A stretch of 64,000 bases of DNA, taken from Chitinophagaceae bacterium (GTDB taxonomy: Bacteria; Bacteroidota; Bacteroidia; Chitinophagales; Chitinophagaceae). Position 1 is the first letter of the stretch. Every line of letters starts with the position of its first letter. Below, one piece after another: positions 19,373 to 27,395 of the stretch. The notes beneath the pieces are model-generated. The model saw nothing but the letters and a program-made list of their open reading frames with translations, had not been told where the DNA came from and ran no database searches. The position numbers and the translations under genes are program-made. The stretch spans positions 1 through 64,000 of the forward strand of contig CANGIT010000002.1 in assembly GCA_947454155.1 (NCBI GenBank), read 5' to 3'.

Positions 19373-20635
19373 TTATCTCATCACCAACTGAACCGTTTCT
19401 GTGGTTCTTTGTTCGAGCAGTATGGTTTTACCTGCTGTCAGTTGCTGTAATGTTTGTGGGTCGAAATGTCTGATGGTCAGCAGTGTAAGGTTTTTCTCCA
19501 TGGCCACATCAAAAAGCGCAGAAGCTTCCATGGCCAGCGCGTCTATTTTTTCGGGATGATCATCGAAGCAACAAAGGAGTGAGATGGCGGTATGTTGCGA
19601 GATGTTGGGCTTTGTTTTAATGCTGCGGTATAGATCCTGTAAGTGTTGAGCAGGCCGGTCTTCTACAAATGAAAAGTCTTTGGAGCGAAATTGCACCAGC
19701 ACCTGTTGCTCTTTTTTTACGATGATGGGAGGGAGGTTTTTATTGGACTTTGCACTGATGAGGGTACCCGGCAAATCGGGGTCGATAAAACTCTTTACCA
19801 TCAATGGAATGTTTTTGTTTTGCAGGGGTTTGATGGTTTTGGGGTGGATGACCTGCGCACCATAATAAGCCATTTCGATCACTTCGGTGAAACTGAGGCT
19901 GGGAATGATCACGGCTTCGGGATATTTTCGGGGGTCAGCGCTCATCACCGCCTCCACATCTTTCCAAATGGTTACCGATTCTCCGTTGAGCAGATTGGCA
20001 AAAATGGCAGCGCTGAAATCACTGCCTTCACGGCCTAAAGTAGTACTCTCGTTTTCATCGGTGGCGCCGATGAATCCCTGTGTGATGAGAATATCGCAGG
20101 AGTCAAAAAGCGGTACCACCACTTCATGCAGTCGCTGTGCGGTAAAGCTCCAGTCGATGCCCGCGTCCCTGAAATTATTGTCGGTTCTTAAAAAGTCTCT
20201 TACATCCAACCATTTCAATTTTGTATTTTTCTCTTTAATCAGCTGCGCCATGATGGCTGTGCTGTATAGTTCTCCGCAGGAAACAATCTGGTCGTAATAG
20301 TAATCAAAATGTCTTACCGGCTTGTCGTGCAGCAACCATTCTATTTCGGTGAACAAATCTTTCAACTGATATTCGGCTTCCTGCCAATGAATAAGATTGA
20401 GGTACTTGAGGATGTCGAGATGTTGTTGTTTGATTTGCTCAAAAAGCTGCAAAGCTTCTTGGGTTTTCCCTGCCACAAAAGCGTGAGTTACGGCTTCCAG
20501 TGCATTGGTCGTTTTGCCCATGGCGGAGATCACAATCATTAATTTCTCGCCCTGAAAGCGATGGATGATGGAGGCCGTGTTTTGCATACGCTCGGGTGTG
20601 CTGATGCTGGCACCGCCAAATTTGAAAACTTTCAC
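19373..20635 (-). CDS. lysC: Aspartate kinase
   Basis: 420 residues from a GTG at 20635, which gives the family N-terminus VKVFKFGGASISTPERM. The first step to lysine, threonine and methionine: phosphorylation of aspartate. Other motifs: TLGREGSDFSAA for nucleotide binding, WKDVEAVMSADPR, and EMAYYGAQVIHPKT. The ACT region at the C-terminus is short and diverged, so classical lysine feedback is uncertain. It is monofunctional, with no homoserine dehydrogenase part. Confidence 0.94.
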   Translation of the reverse strand: MKVFKFGGASISTPERMQNTASIIHRFQGEKLMIVISAMGKTTNALEAVTHAFVAGKTQEALQLFEQIKQQHLDILKYLNLIHWQEAEYQLKDLFTEIEWLLHDKPVRHFDYYYDQIVSCGELYSTAIMAQLIKEKNTKLKWLDVRDFLRTDNNFRDAGIDWSFTAQRLHEVVVPLFDSCDILITQGFIGATDENESTTLGREGSDFSAAIFANLLNGESVTIWKDVEAVMSADPRKYPEAVIIPSLSFTEVIEMAYYGAQVIHPKTIKPLQNKNIPLMVKSFIDPDLPGTLISAKSNKNLPPIIVKKEQQVLVQFRSKDFSFVEDRPAQHLQDLYRSIKTKPNISQHTAISLLCCFDDHPEKIDALAMEASALFDVAMEKNLTLLTIRHFDPQTLQQLTAGKTILLEQRTTETVQLVMR

Positions 20636-20710
20636 TTTTGAAAAATTTTGGTTGGGATGATGGGCGCCAAATATCAATCTTTCAATCGGTAAAAAACTGA
20701 TAATAAGCGT

Positions 20711-20718
20711 TACATTTG
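20711..20718 (+). promoter_or_regulatory. -7 element of fbp
   Basis: TACATTTG, 43 bases before the fbp ATG, fits TAnnTTTG. No clear -33 TTG was found. Confidence 0.45.
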
Positions 20719-20761
20719 AGCTGCAAATCTAACTTCGTTATCGGTAAACCAGAAAAGATTT

Positions 20762-21763
20762 ATGAACATCAACCGGAAAATTCAGACACTCGACGAATTC
20801 ACCATACAACAGATGAGGGATTTTCCCAATGCCACAGGAGAGTTGGCCGGACTGCTGCGCGATATCGGTCTTGCCGCCAAAAGAGTGCATGTGGAAGTAA
20901 ACAAAGCCGGCTTGGTAGACATACTGGGTGATCATGGTACCACCAATATTCAGGGAGAGGAAGTAAAGAAACTCGACATCTTTGCCAACAATCAATTCAT
21001 GGGAGTGTTGCGTCATGGCATCAGTTGCGCCGGTATCGGCAGCGAAGAGATGGATGATATTGTAGTGTTTGACGACGAAATCAGCAATCAATCCAAATAC
21101 GTTTGCCTTTTCGATCCATTGGATGGCAGTACAAACATAGATGTGAACGTTTCGATAGGTACCATTTTCAGTGTTTTCAGAAGGGTGAGCGAATTGGGAA
21201 AGCCGGCCACCAAAGCCGATTTTCTGCAACAAGGTTTAAAACAAGTGGCCGCCGGTTATGTGATCTATGGTTCTTCTACCATGCTGGTTTACGCCACCCG
21301 AAGAGGTGCCAATGGCTTTACGCTCGACCAGTCCATCGGAGAATTTACTCTTAGTCATCCCGATATCCAATGCCCTCCAACCGGAAAGATTTATTCCGTC
21401 AACCATGGCAATTATTTCCGTTACGACGAAAAAGTAAAAAGATACATCACCGCTTGTCAGCAAAAGACAACCGAGACAGGAGGCCCCTATACACAACGTT
21501 ACATCGGCAGTATGGTGGCAGACGTACATCGCAGCTTGATCAAAGGCGGAATTTTTATGTACCCCGGTACCACCGACAGACCCAAAGGGAAATTGCGTTT
21601 GCTTTATGAATGTAATCCATTCGCATTTATCATGGAAATTGCAGGTGGCAAAGCCACCGACGGACAACAGCGAATTCTTGAAATTCAGCCCACGGAAGTG
21701 CATCAGCGAACGCCTTTCTTTGTAGGCAGCAAGCTGATGATGGAAGAACTGGAGAATTCATAA
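20762..21763 (+). CDS. fbp: Fructose-1,6-bisphosphatase class 1
   Basis: 333 residues, normal for class I. It hydrolyses fructose-1,6-bisphosphate in gluconeogenesis. The metal site is DPLDGSTNID at residues 118-127; other parts are GTIFSVF, YVIYGSSTMLVY and GKLRLLYECNPFAFIMEIAGG, with the catalytic Glu in the last. The ATG is preceded by a plausible -7 element. It is transcribed away from aspartate kinase. Confidence 0.96.
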   Translation: MNINRKIQTLDEFTIQQMRDFPNATGELAGLLRDIGLAAKRVHVEVNKAGLVDILGDHGTTNIQGEEVKKLDIFANNQFMGVLRHGISCAGIGSEEMDDIVVFDDEISNQSKYVCLFDPLDGSTNIDVNVSIGTIFSVFRRVSELGKPATKADFLQQGLKQVAAGYVIYGSSTMLVYATRRGANGFTLDQSIGEFTLSHPDIQCPPTGKIYSVNHGNYFRYDEKVKRYITACQQKTTETGGPYTQRYIGSMVADVHRSLIKGGIFMYPGTTDRPKGKLRLLYECNPFAFIMEIAGGKATDGQQRILEIQPTEVHQRTPFFVGSKLMMEELENS

Positions 21764-21788
21764 ATAGCTGGTTTGATAATTTGATGAT

Positions 21789-21868
21789 GGGTTAGTGTGC
21801 TAGTGTGCTAGTTTGCTAGTGTGTTAATGTGATAGTGTGATAATGTGCCAATGTACTAGTGTGTTAAT
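21789..21868. repeat. 8-bp tandem repeat, ten units
   Basis: Ten consecutive octamers with consensus GTGNTARt run without a break from 21789 to 21868. Units differ mostly at positions 4 and 7. Both TAG and TAA occur in the units. It begins 25 bases after the fbp stop codon; no gene overlaps it. Confidence 0.85.
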
Positions 21869-21914
21869 GCCAAGGGGGCAAACTGAATCGCAAGGAACCC
21901 ACGCATCAAAGAAA

Positions 21915-22136
21915 ACCCCGAAGGGGTGACATTTTTTTTTGACAACCAAAATCAATCAACCCCGAAGGGGTGACATTATTCTAAGATAACCGAAATCAAT
22001 CAACCCCGAAGGGGTGACATTATTCTAACACAAACAAAATCAATCAACCCCAAAGGGGTGACATTATTCTAACACAAACAAAATCAATCAACCCCAAAGG
22101 GGTGTCATTGCTATAACATCTAAACCCCGCAGGGGT
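21915..22136. repeat. Hairpin array, six copies with 44-bp period
   Basis: Six copies of ACCCC-NNN-GGGGT followed by GACAT or GTCAT start at 21915, 21959, 22003, 22047, 22091 and 22124, giving spacings of 44, 44, 44, 44 and 33. The stem is constant while the loop varies (GAA, AAA, GCA). Between hairpins the sequence AAATCAATCAA recurs. The array ends 17 bases before the start of the ABC ATPase gene and fills most of the 390-bp gap. No gene is seen here. Confidence 0.9.
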
Positions 22137-22153
22137 GACATACTTCTACCATT

Positions 22154-22915
22154 ATGCCACAACCCATCATATCAGTAAAAGGCCTGGTGAAAAATTATGG
22201 TGACTTTCAAGCGGTGAAAGGCATTTCCTTTGACGTATTCGAAGGTGAGATATTTGGACTGTTGGGTCCTAATGGTGCCGGAAAATCAACTACGTTGGAA
22301 ATCATCGAAACTTTAAGAGAGAAAACAGCCGGCAGTATCCATGTGGATGGTTACGACCTGGATAAAGAACCTGCCGCTATCAAGAAGATCATTGGTGTTC
22401 AGTTGCAAACCTCAGGGTTCTATCCCGCATTGAATTTGCTGGAGCTCATCGATCTTTTTTCGGGGCTCTACAACCACAAAGTGGATGCGATGGCATTGTT
22501 GAAAAAAGTGAATCTGGAAGATAAAGCCAAGAGCAAAAGCAAGGAGCTGAGCGGCGGACAACGCCAGCGTTTTTCCATTGCTACCACGCTGATCAACAAG
22601 CCTCGGGTGATATTTCTGGATGAACCTACCACCGGACTGGATCCTCAGGCCCGCAGAAATCTATGGGATTTGATCAGAGAGATCCGCACCGCCGGAACTA
22701 CCGTCATCATCACAACTCATTACATGGATGAGGCCGAACAATTGTGCGACCGCATCGCCATTATGGACCAAGGCCGTATCATCAAACTCGCTACACCCGA
22801 AAGCATGATCGACGAACTGGTGGAAAGTGGTTTTGAAAGACCCAAGCAGATGAAAGCCGCCAATCTCGAAGATGTCTTCATCCATCTGACCGGCCGCGAC
22901 CTGCGAGAAGATTAA
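22154..22915 (+). CDS. ABC transporter ATP-binding protein
   Basis: 253 residues. Walker A GPNGAGKS is at 38-45, the signature LSGGQ at 132-136, then Walker B VIFLDEP and the switch His in ITTHYMDE. Sequence style (multidrug/ABC-2 type, LLGPNGAGKSTTLEIIETL) suggests export of a drug, lipid or polysaccharide. No membrane-spanning permease gene is next to it: the following gene is a peptidyl-prolyl isomerase, so the permease must be encoded elsewhere. The hairpin array lies directly upstream. Confidence 0.92.
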   Translation: MPQPIISVKGLVKNYGDFQAVKGISFDVFEGEIFGLLGPNGAGKSTTLEIIETLREKTAGSIHVDGYDLDKEPAAIKKIIGVQLQTSGFYPALNLLELIDLFSGLYNHKVDAMALLKKVNLEDKAKSKSKELSGGQRQRFSIATTLINKPRVIFLDEPTTGLDPQARRNLWDLIREIRTAGTTVIITTHYMDEAEQLCDRIAIMDQGRIIKLATPESMIDELVESGFERPKQMKAANLEDVFIHLTGRDLRED

Positions 22916-22952
22916 ATCATTCAATCAAAAAAAATACAAACAATAATAAAAC

Positions 22953-23723
22953 ATGAAGAAGATTCTTTTTTGCGCCGCGCTGCTTAGTGTTCAGCAAGCG
23001 GTTTGGTCTCAAAACACCAAAACGGTAAAACCATTGGCGAAGCCTGTGGTGAAAACCAATACCACAACCTCCGCCACCAATAAAAAGCCTTTGGGCGTAG
23101 TTGAGTTGAAAAACGGATTGGACAGTTTCAGTTATGCCGCCGGTGTAAATATCGCCACCAATATGAAAGACCAGGGTATCATCGAATTGAGCCTCAGCGC
23201 CATGATGCACGCGTTTGACGATGTATTGAACAATAAAACTTTAGCCATGAACAACGACCAATGCGGAAAAACATTACAGCAAAAATTGCAGGAGTTCAAC
23301 GAAAAGAAATCCTCGGCACAAAAGGCTGGAGGTGTCGATTTTCTGGAAAAAAATAAAAAGCGTGCAGGTGTCATCACCACTGCTAGTGGCTTACAATATG
23401 AAGTGTTGACCCCGGGAGAAGCGAATGGTCAGCATCCTACAGCCGCAGATACTGTGGTTGTAGACTATGTGGGCACATTGATCGATGGAAAAGAATTCGA
23501 CAACTCCATTAAAAGAGGCGAGCCGGCCACATTCCCATTGGGTGGTGTAATCAGAGGCTGGACCGAAGTGGTGCAATTGATGACAAAAGGCGCTAAATTC
23601 AAAGTGTACATTCCTTACGACCTGGGTTATGGCGAAAGAGGTGCAGGCGGTTCAATTCCTCCGTATTCAACTTTGATTTTTGAAATCACCCTTCATGACA
23701 TCAAACCTGCTGTTGTAAAATAA
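22953..23723 (+). CDS. FKBP-type peptidyl-prolyl cis-trans isomerase, secreted
   Basis: 256 residues: a signal peptide (cut near VWSQN), a helical FKBP_N dimerisation part (residues 50-130, starting with LKNGLDSFSYAAGVNIATNMK), and an FKBP domain (residues 140-250) with TVVVDYVGTLIDGKEFDNS, GVIRGWTEVVQLM and PYDLGYGERGAGGSIPPYSTLIFEITL. It resembles FkpA/Mip proteins that help fold proteins in the periplasm. Its TAA overlaps the ATG of the next gene by one base, so translation is probably coupled. Confidence 0.94.
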   Translation: MKKILFCAALLSVQQAVWSQNTKTVKPLAKPVVKTNTTTSATNKKPLGVVELKNGLDSFSYAAGVNIATNMKDQGIIELSLSAMMHAFDDVLNNKTLAMNNDQCGKTLQQKLQEFNEKKSSAQKAGGVDFLEKNKKRAGVITTASGLQYEVLTPGEANGQHPTAADTVVVDYVGTLIDGKEFDNSIKRGEPATFPLGGVIRGWTEVVQLMTKGAKFKVYIPYDLGYGERGAGGSIPPYSTLIFEITLHDIKPAVVK

Positions 23724-24247
23724 TGGACCCTGTCATTTATCCCATAGGAAAATATATCGAGCAGCCTTTTTCGGAAACACTGTTACGCGAGAGACTGCTC
23801 GATATCCGTTTCCTGCCACAGGCCCTGGAAAATGCGTTGGTCAATCTGGACGAAGCACAAATCAACACGCCATATCGTGAAGGCGGCTGGACCATCCATC
23901 AGATTGTGCATCATCTGGCCGATAGTCATATGAATGCCTTCATCCGTTGCAAACTGGCGTTGACCGAAGACAATCCCATCATCAAGCCATATGACCAGGA
24001 TCTCTGGTCCATTACACAGGATGTGCAACAAGTGCCCATGAATGTTTCTGTTACATTGCTCCATGCGCTGCATCTGCGTTGGCATGTGCTGTTGTCGGCG
24101 TGTACTCCCATCGATTTCGAACGCACGGTCATGCATCCTGAGTATAAAAAACAGATGAGCCTTTGGTATGTCCTTGGATTGTATTCCTGGCATTCACGCC
24201 ATCATGTGGCCCAAATCACCTCAACGCGTACACGAAATAACTGGTAA
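23723..24247 (+). CDS. YfiT/DinB family protein, putative bacillithiol-dependent metal enzyme
   Basis: 174 residues, one four-helix DinB domain. Three histidines fit the YfiT metal site: one in IHQIVHHLADSH and two in WHSRHHVAQI. Related B. subtilis proteins are thought to act as bacillithiol transferases or metal-dependent hydrolases. The start codon overlaps the stop of the FKBP gene (TAATG). The presence of bshC in the window makes a thiol-transferase role plausible; the substrate is unknown. Confidence 0.85.
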   Translation: MDPVIYPIGKYIEQPFSETLLRERLLDIRFLPQALENALVNLDEAQINTPYREGGWTIHQIVHHLADSHMNAFIRCKLALTEDNPIIKPYDQDLWSITQDVQQVPMNVSVTLLHALHLRWHVLLSACTPIDFERTVMHPEYKKQMSLWYVLGLYSWHSRHHVAQITSTRTRNNW

Positions 24248-24253
24248 CCAACC

Positions 24254-24802
24254 ATGAAGCCCGAAATCATCTCCTCAGAATACATCAGCCATCACCCGTA
24301 TTTCACTGCCCGTAAAGACGCTTATCGTTTGTCATCAGGCAAGGTGGTGGATCCTTATTTCTTAGTGGAGATGCCTTTCAGTGCCACCGCCATGGCCATC
24401 ACCGAAAGCAACGAGGTGATCATGGTGTCGCAGTACCGTCATCCTATAGGTGAAACCATTCTGGAATTACCGGGTGGTTTTATTGAAGAGGGAGAAGATC
24501 CTGTAGATGGCATCAGAAGAGAGCTGCTTGAGGAAACCGGTTATGCTTTCGACGAAGTTTATCATTTATCGCTGACAGCCGCCAATCCCGGCGTGCTTAA
24601 TAATTTCACCCATCTTTTTCTCGCCACAGGCGGAAAGAAAACCGCCCCCCAGCACCTTGATCACAATGAAGAAATCGATATCCATCTGCTGGGTCTCGAT
24701 AAGGTGAAAGCATTGCTGTTGAACGGATCCATCAAACAAAGCATGCATGCGCTTTGTGTTTTTTATGGCTTACATCAGCTGGAAAAGCTGGCTAATCTTT
24801 GA
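24254..24802 (+). CDS. Nudix hydrolase, ADP-ribose-pyrophosphatase type
   Basis: 182 residues. The Nudix box is complete: GFIEEGEDPVDGIRRELLEETGY, split here as G-x5-E-x7-REL-x-EETG. The N-terminal strand region (FTARKDAYRLSSGKVVDPYFLVE) and the PGVLNNFTHLFLATGG turn are typical of ADP-ribose or nucleotide-sugar pyrophosphatases. It is 6 bp after the YfiT-type gene and probably co-transcribed. Its 3' end overlaps the convergent folC by 11 bp. Confidence 0.9.
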   Translation: MKPEIISSEYISHHPYFTARKDAYRLSSGKVVDPYFLVEMPFSATAMAITESNEVIMVSQYRHPIGETILELPGGFIEEGEDPVDGIRRELLEETGYAFDEVYHLSLTAANPGVLNNFTHLFLATGGKKTAPQHLDHNEEIDIHLLGLDKVKALLLNGSIKQSMHALCVFYGLHQLEKLANL

Positions 24803-26084
24803 TTTCTGCAAGAATGAAAAAGCTGCCACAAACCATGACCACATCTTCTGGTTGTGCATTCAATTTGGCTGCTGCTATCGCTTCATTTACATCGTCGTAA
24901 CTTTTTCCCTTCAATCCCAAAGTTGCTGCTATGGCGCTTAATCGTTCATGTGGCAATGCCCTTGCTATATGCGCGTTGGTGAAGTAATAACTGGCGTTGG
25001 CAGGCAGTAGTTTGAGGATGTCGGTGATGTCTTTGTCGTTTACAAATCCCAAAACAAAATGCCAGTGCGATTGTGCGTAAGTGGATTGCAATTGCTGCAA
25101 TACCTGTGTGATGCCGTCTTTGTTATGTGCCACATCGTGGATGATGGTGGGAGCATGACCCGTGACATCCCATCGTCCACGCAAGCCCGTGAGTGCGCGC
25201 ACATGCGATAATGCATATTTCTCATGTTGCTCATCGATAGGAAAACCTAGGGTATGTAATATCTTTTCTGCGGCAATCACCGTCCGAAGATTTTTGATCT
25301 GGTATTGTCCGGTGAGGTCCAGTTCGAATGTTTCTGTATGTTGATGGGTGTTGTCGGTGATGTCGATGTATTGATGGTCACATTTAATTTGAGCATTAAT
25401 GATGGTGTAAAGTTCTTCTGCCCAATAAATAGGTGCCTGCAGGGCTTTCGCTTTTTCTTCGAAGAGGCTGCGGGTTTTGTCTTTGCTTTCGCCAATAACT
25501 ACTGGAATTTCTGCTTTGATGATGCCGGCTTTCTCCACGGCGATTTTTTCTACTGTATCGCCCAGCAGATTCATATGGTCTAAGCCTACATTGGTGATGA
25601 TGGACAATATAGGCGTGATGATGTTTGTGCTGTCCAGTCTTCCCCCCAAACCTGTTTCAATAACGGCAATGTCTACCTTTTTTCCAGCGAAATAACAAAA
25701 GGCCATCGCCACGGTGAGTTCGAAAAAAGATGGCTCGATGGCCTGACAGATGTCTTTTGTTTTTTGGGTGAAATCGATGACGAAATTTTTGTCAATCATG
25801 ATGCCGTCAATCTTGATTCTTTCGCCAAAGTCTTTGATGTGGGGGGATGTGTAAAGACCGGTTGTATAGCCCTGTTGTTGCAGCATGGCGGCCAGCATAT
25901 GACTGGTGCTGCCTTTGCCGTTGGTACCGGCGATATGAATGCTTTTGAATTGTTGTTGTGGATTGCCTAAGGCCTCGCAAAGCGCGATGGTATTGTGGAT
26001 GTCTTTCTTATAGGCAGCTGCCCCGATTCTGGAAAACATGGGCAGTCGGTTATATAAGTAGTCCAGGCAGGCTTCGTAAGTCAT
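24792..26084 (-). CDS. folC: Folylpolyglutamate synthase / dihydrofolate synthase
   Basis: 430 residues. It adds glutamate to dihydropteroate and folates. The P-loop HIAGTNGKGS is at residues 50-59; SPHIKDFGERIKIDG is the substrate loop, followed by ETGLGGRLDSTN and HDVAHNKDG in the C-terminal Mur-ligase-like domain. It lies 43 bp downstream of the TonB-like gene on the same strand. Confidence 0.95.
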   Translation of the reverse strand: MTYEACLDYLYNRLPMFSRIGAAAYKKDIHNTIALCEALGNPQQQFKSIHIAGTNGKGSTSHMLAAMLQQQGYTTGLYTSPHIKDFGERIKIDGIMIDKNFVIDFTQKTKDICQAIEPSFFELTVAMAFCYFAGKKVDIAVIETGLGGRLDSTNIITPILSIITNVGLDHMNLLGDTVEKIAVEKAGIIKAEIPVVIGESKDKTRSLFEEKAKALQAPIYWAEELYTIINAQIKCDHQYIDITDNTHQHTETFELDLTGQYQIKNLRTVIAAEKILHTLGFPIDEQHEKYALSHVRALTGLRGRWDVTGHAPTIIHDVAHNKDGITQVLQQLQSTYAQSHWHFVLGFVNDKDITDILKLLPANASYYFTNAHIARALPHERLSAIAATLGLKGKSYDDVNEAIAAAKLNAQPEDVVMVCGSFFILAEIKD

Positions 26085-26127
26085 AGCCGTAAAAATAAGT
26101 ACAAATCAAACAAGGAGGTATGGCGAA

Positions 26128-26961
26128 TCAGTTCACGTCGAAAATAAATTGAACGGTCACTTTCGATTCATCATCGGAAGTGTCAAACTCCATATTGTTC
26201 AGATAGCTTTTGATGGCACTCACATAGGCAGGGTCTCTTTTTGAAGATCCTTTTGCAAAATCTACAAATTTTCCCTTGCCGGAGGCATCTACCATCACAA
26301 TCGCTAATACTGTTCCTTTTTTAAGATCGCCATTGAATTTGTAGGGACGTATAGCTTTTATTCTTCTGTTGCCATTGATGACTTTTGGCCCACCTATGCT
26401 GCCACCTTTGTTTTCACCATAAGAATCTTTGTCGCCATCTCTGCTTCCATGATCAGCAATATGGTTAAGGTTTTTCCCTTGAGAATTAATAAAGTTGTCC
26501 TCCGTGCTGTTGCCATTTTTGTCTTTGTTGACACCGGGGTAAGTAAGTTTGGGGACTTGTTTGACAGGAGTTGTAGTTGTAGGTGTTTTTTTGTCAGGTT
26601 GACTCTTGTCAGTTTTGGTCTTGTTGTTTTTTTCGGGATGTTCGATAGGAGCGGCCGTCGCTTCTGCATTTTCATCCGGATTCACCTGTTCGTTCGGATT
26701 GCTGTTTGCTGCAGTGGCTTGTGGTGTTGAGGTGGGTTCCTGTTTTTCACTCGATGGGCTGCCTTTCACCAACGGTTGTTCATCGCCAAAGCCTTCATCT
26801 TCATTGCCCAGATTGATTTCGATCTGATTGTCGATGACAGGGACGGATGGCGGAAGTGATTTCCATTGGATTAAGATGAACAGTAACAATAAAAAACCGC
26901 AAATGATAGCGGTGTAGATCAGTGCTTTTTTCTTTTCCTCGTAGATAGAAACAGCTGTCAT
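26128..26961 (-). CDS. TonB-like energy transducer
   Basis: 277 residues. A short cytoplasmic start is followed by one membrane helix (residues 14-28), then a long low-complexity Pro/Thr/Lys/Asp-rich span (about 45-150) that would cross the periplasm, and a C-terminal domain (about 195-277) ending in VTVQFIFDVN. This order is that of TonB, which couples proton-motive force to outer-membrane receptors. The C-terminal domain is diverged and the YP motif is not obvious, so it could be a TonB-like or TolA-like protein. exbB/exbD are not in the window. TAACTTTA at 26979-26986 (minus) may be a weak -7 box. Confidence 0.82.
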   Translation of the reverse strand: MTAVSIYEEKKKALIYTAIICGFLLLLFILIQWKSLPPSVPVIDNQIEINLGNEDEGFGDEQPLVKGSPSSEKQEPTSTPQATAANSNPNEQVNPDENAEATAAPIEHPEKNNKTKTDKSQPDKKTPTTTTPVKQVPKLTYPGVNKDKNGNSTEDNFINSQGKNLNHIADHGSRDGDKDSYGENKGGSIGGPKVINGNRRIKAIRPYKFNGDLKKGTVLAIVMVDASGKGKFVDFAKGSSKRDPAYVSAIKSYLNNMEFDTSDDESKVTVQFIFDVN

Positions 26962-27073
26962 GGGTTGAATTTAGGCCTTAAAGTTATATTTTTATGTTTT
27001 ACCAGCCTCATCCTTCGCAGATGCGGCTTTGAGAAAAAAGATTTTTAACAATTAAGAAAGGCAATCTGCGTTC

Positions 27074-27265
27074 ATGCTGTGGATCAATATCATTTATGGT
27101 TATCTGCTTTTAGGCTTGGGCTTTGCTGTTTTTTTTCTTGCCTACAAACTGTCTAAAATCGATGCCAATGCACGAGGAACTTCACTCGGGTTCAGGCTTT
27201 TGATATTGCCTGGCGTGATCTTGCTTTGGCCATTGCTGATTTTTAAAAAGAAAGTCATTCATTAA
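27074..27265 (+). CDS. Small two-helix membrane protein
   Basis: 63 residues with two hydrophobic helices (residues 5-24 and 41-57) joined by a polar segment ending in SLGFR, and a Lys-rich tail. The ATG is at 27074. It is followed after one base by a second small membrane protein and then by the Rieske gene, so it may be an accessory subunit of the same complex. I do not recognise the family. Confidence 0.65.
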   Translation: MLWINIIYGYLLLGLGFAVFFLAYKLSKIDANARGTSLGFRLLILPGVILLWPLLIFKKKVIH

Positions 27266-27266
27266 G

Positions 27267-27395
27267 ATGATCAAAAAGCAACGCAAATATCATTTCTACC
27301 TCTGGTTGTTCTTGGCTATTTTGCTGACCACGATTTTTATGCTTTCTTATGTGTTGAACCGGTATTCATTTCATCAAAATCAATTCCTGAAATGA
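27267..27395 (+). CDS. Very small membrane protein (42 aa), overlapping the Rieske gene
   Basis: ATG at 27267 and TGA at 27393-27395 encode 42 residues: a basic start (MIKKQRKYHFY), one hydrophobic helix (WLFLAILLTTIFMLSYVL) and a short polar tail. Its stop overlaps the next ATG as ATGA, the usual sign of coupled translation. It starts one base after the stop codon of the previous small gene. This tight packing is the main support; the family is unknown. Confidence 0.65.
   Translation: MIKKQRKYHFYLWLFLAILLTTIFMLSYVLNRYSFHQNQFLK

Noticed and set aside
21915..22136. CRISPR-like array
   Set aside because: Intervals between hairpins are themselves repeated (AAATCAATCAA) and not unique spacers; no cas genes are near.
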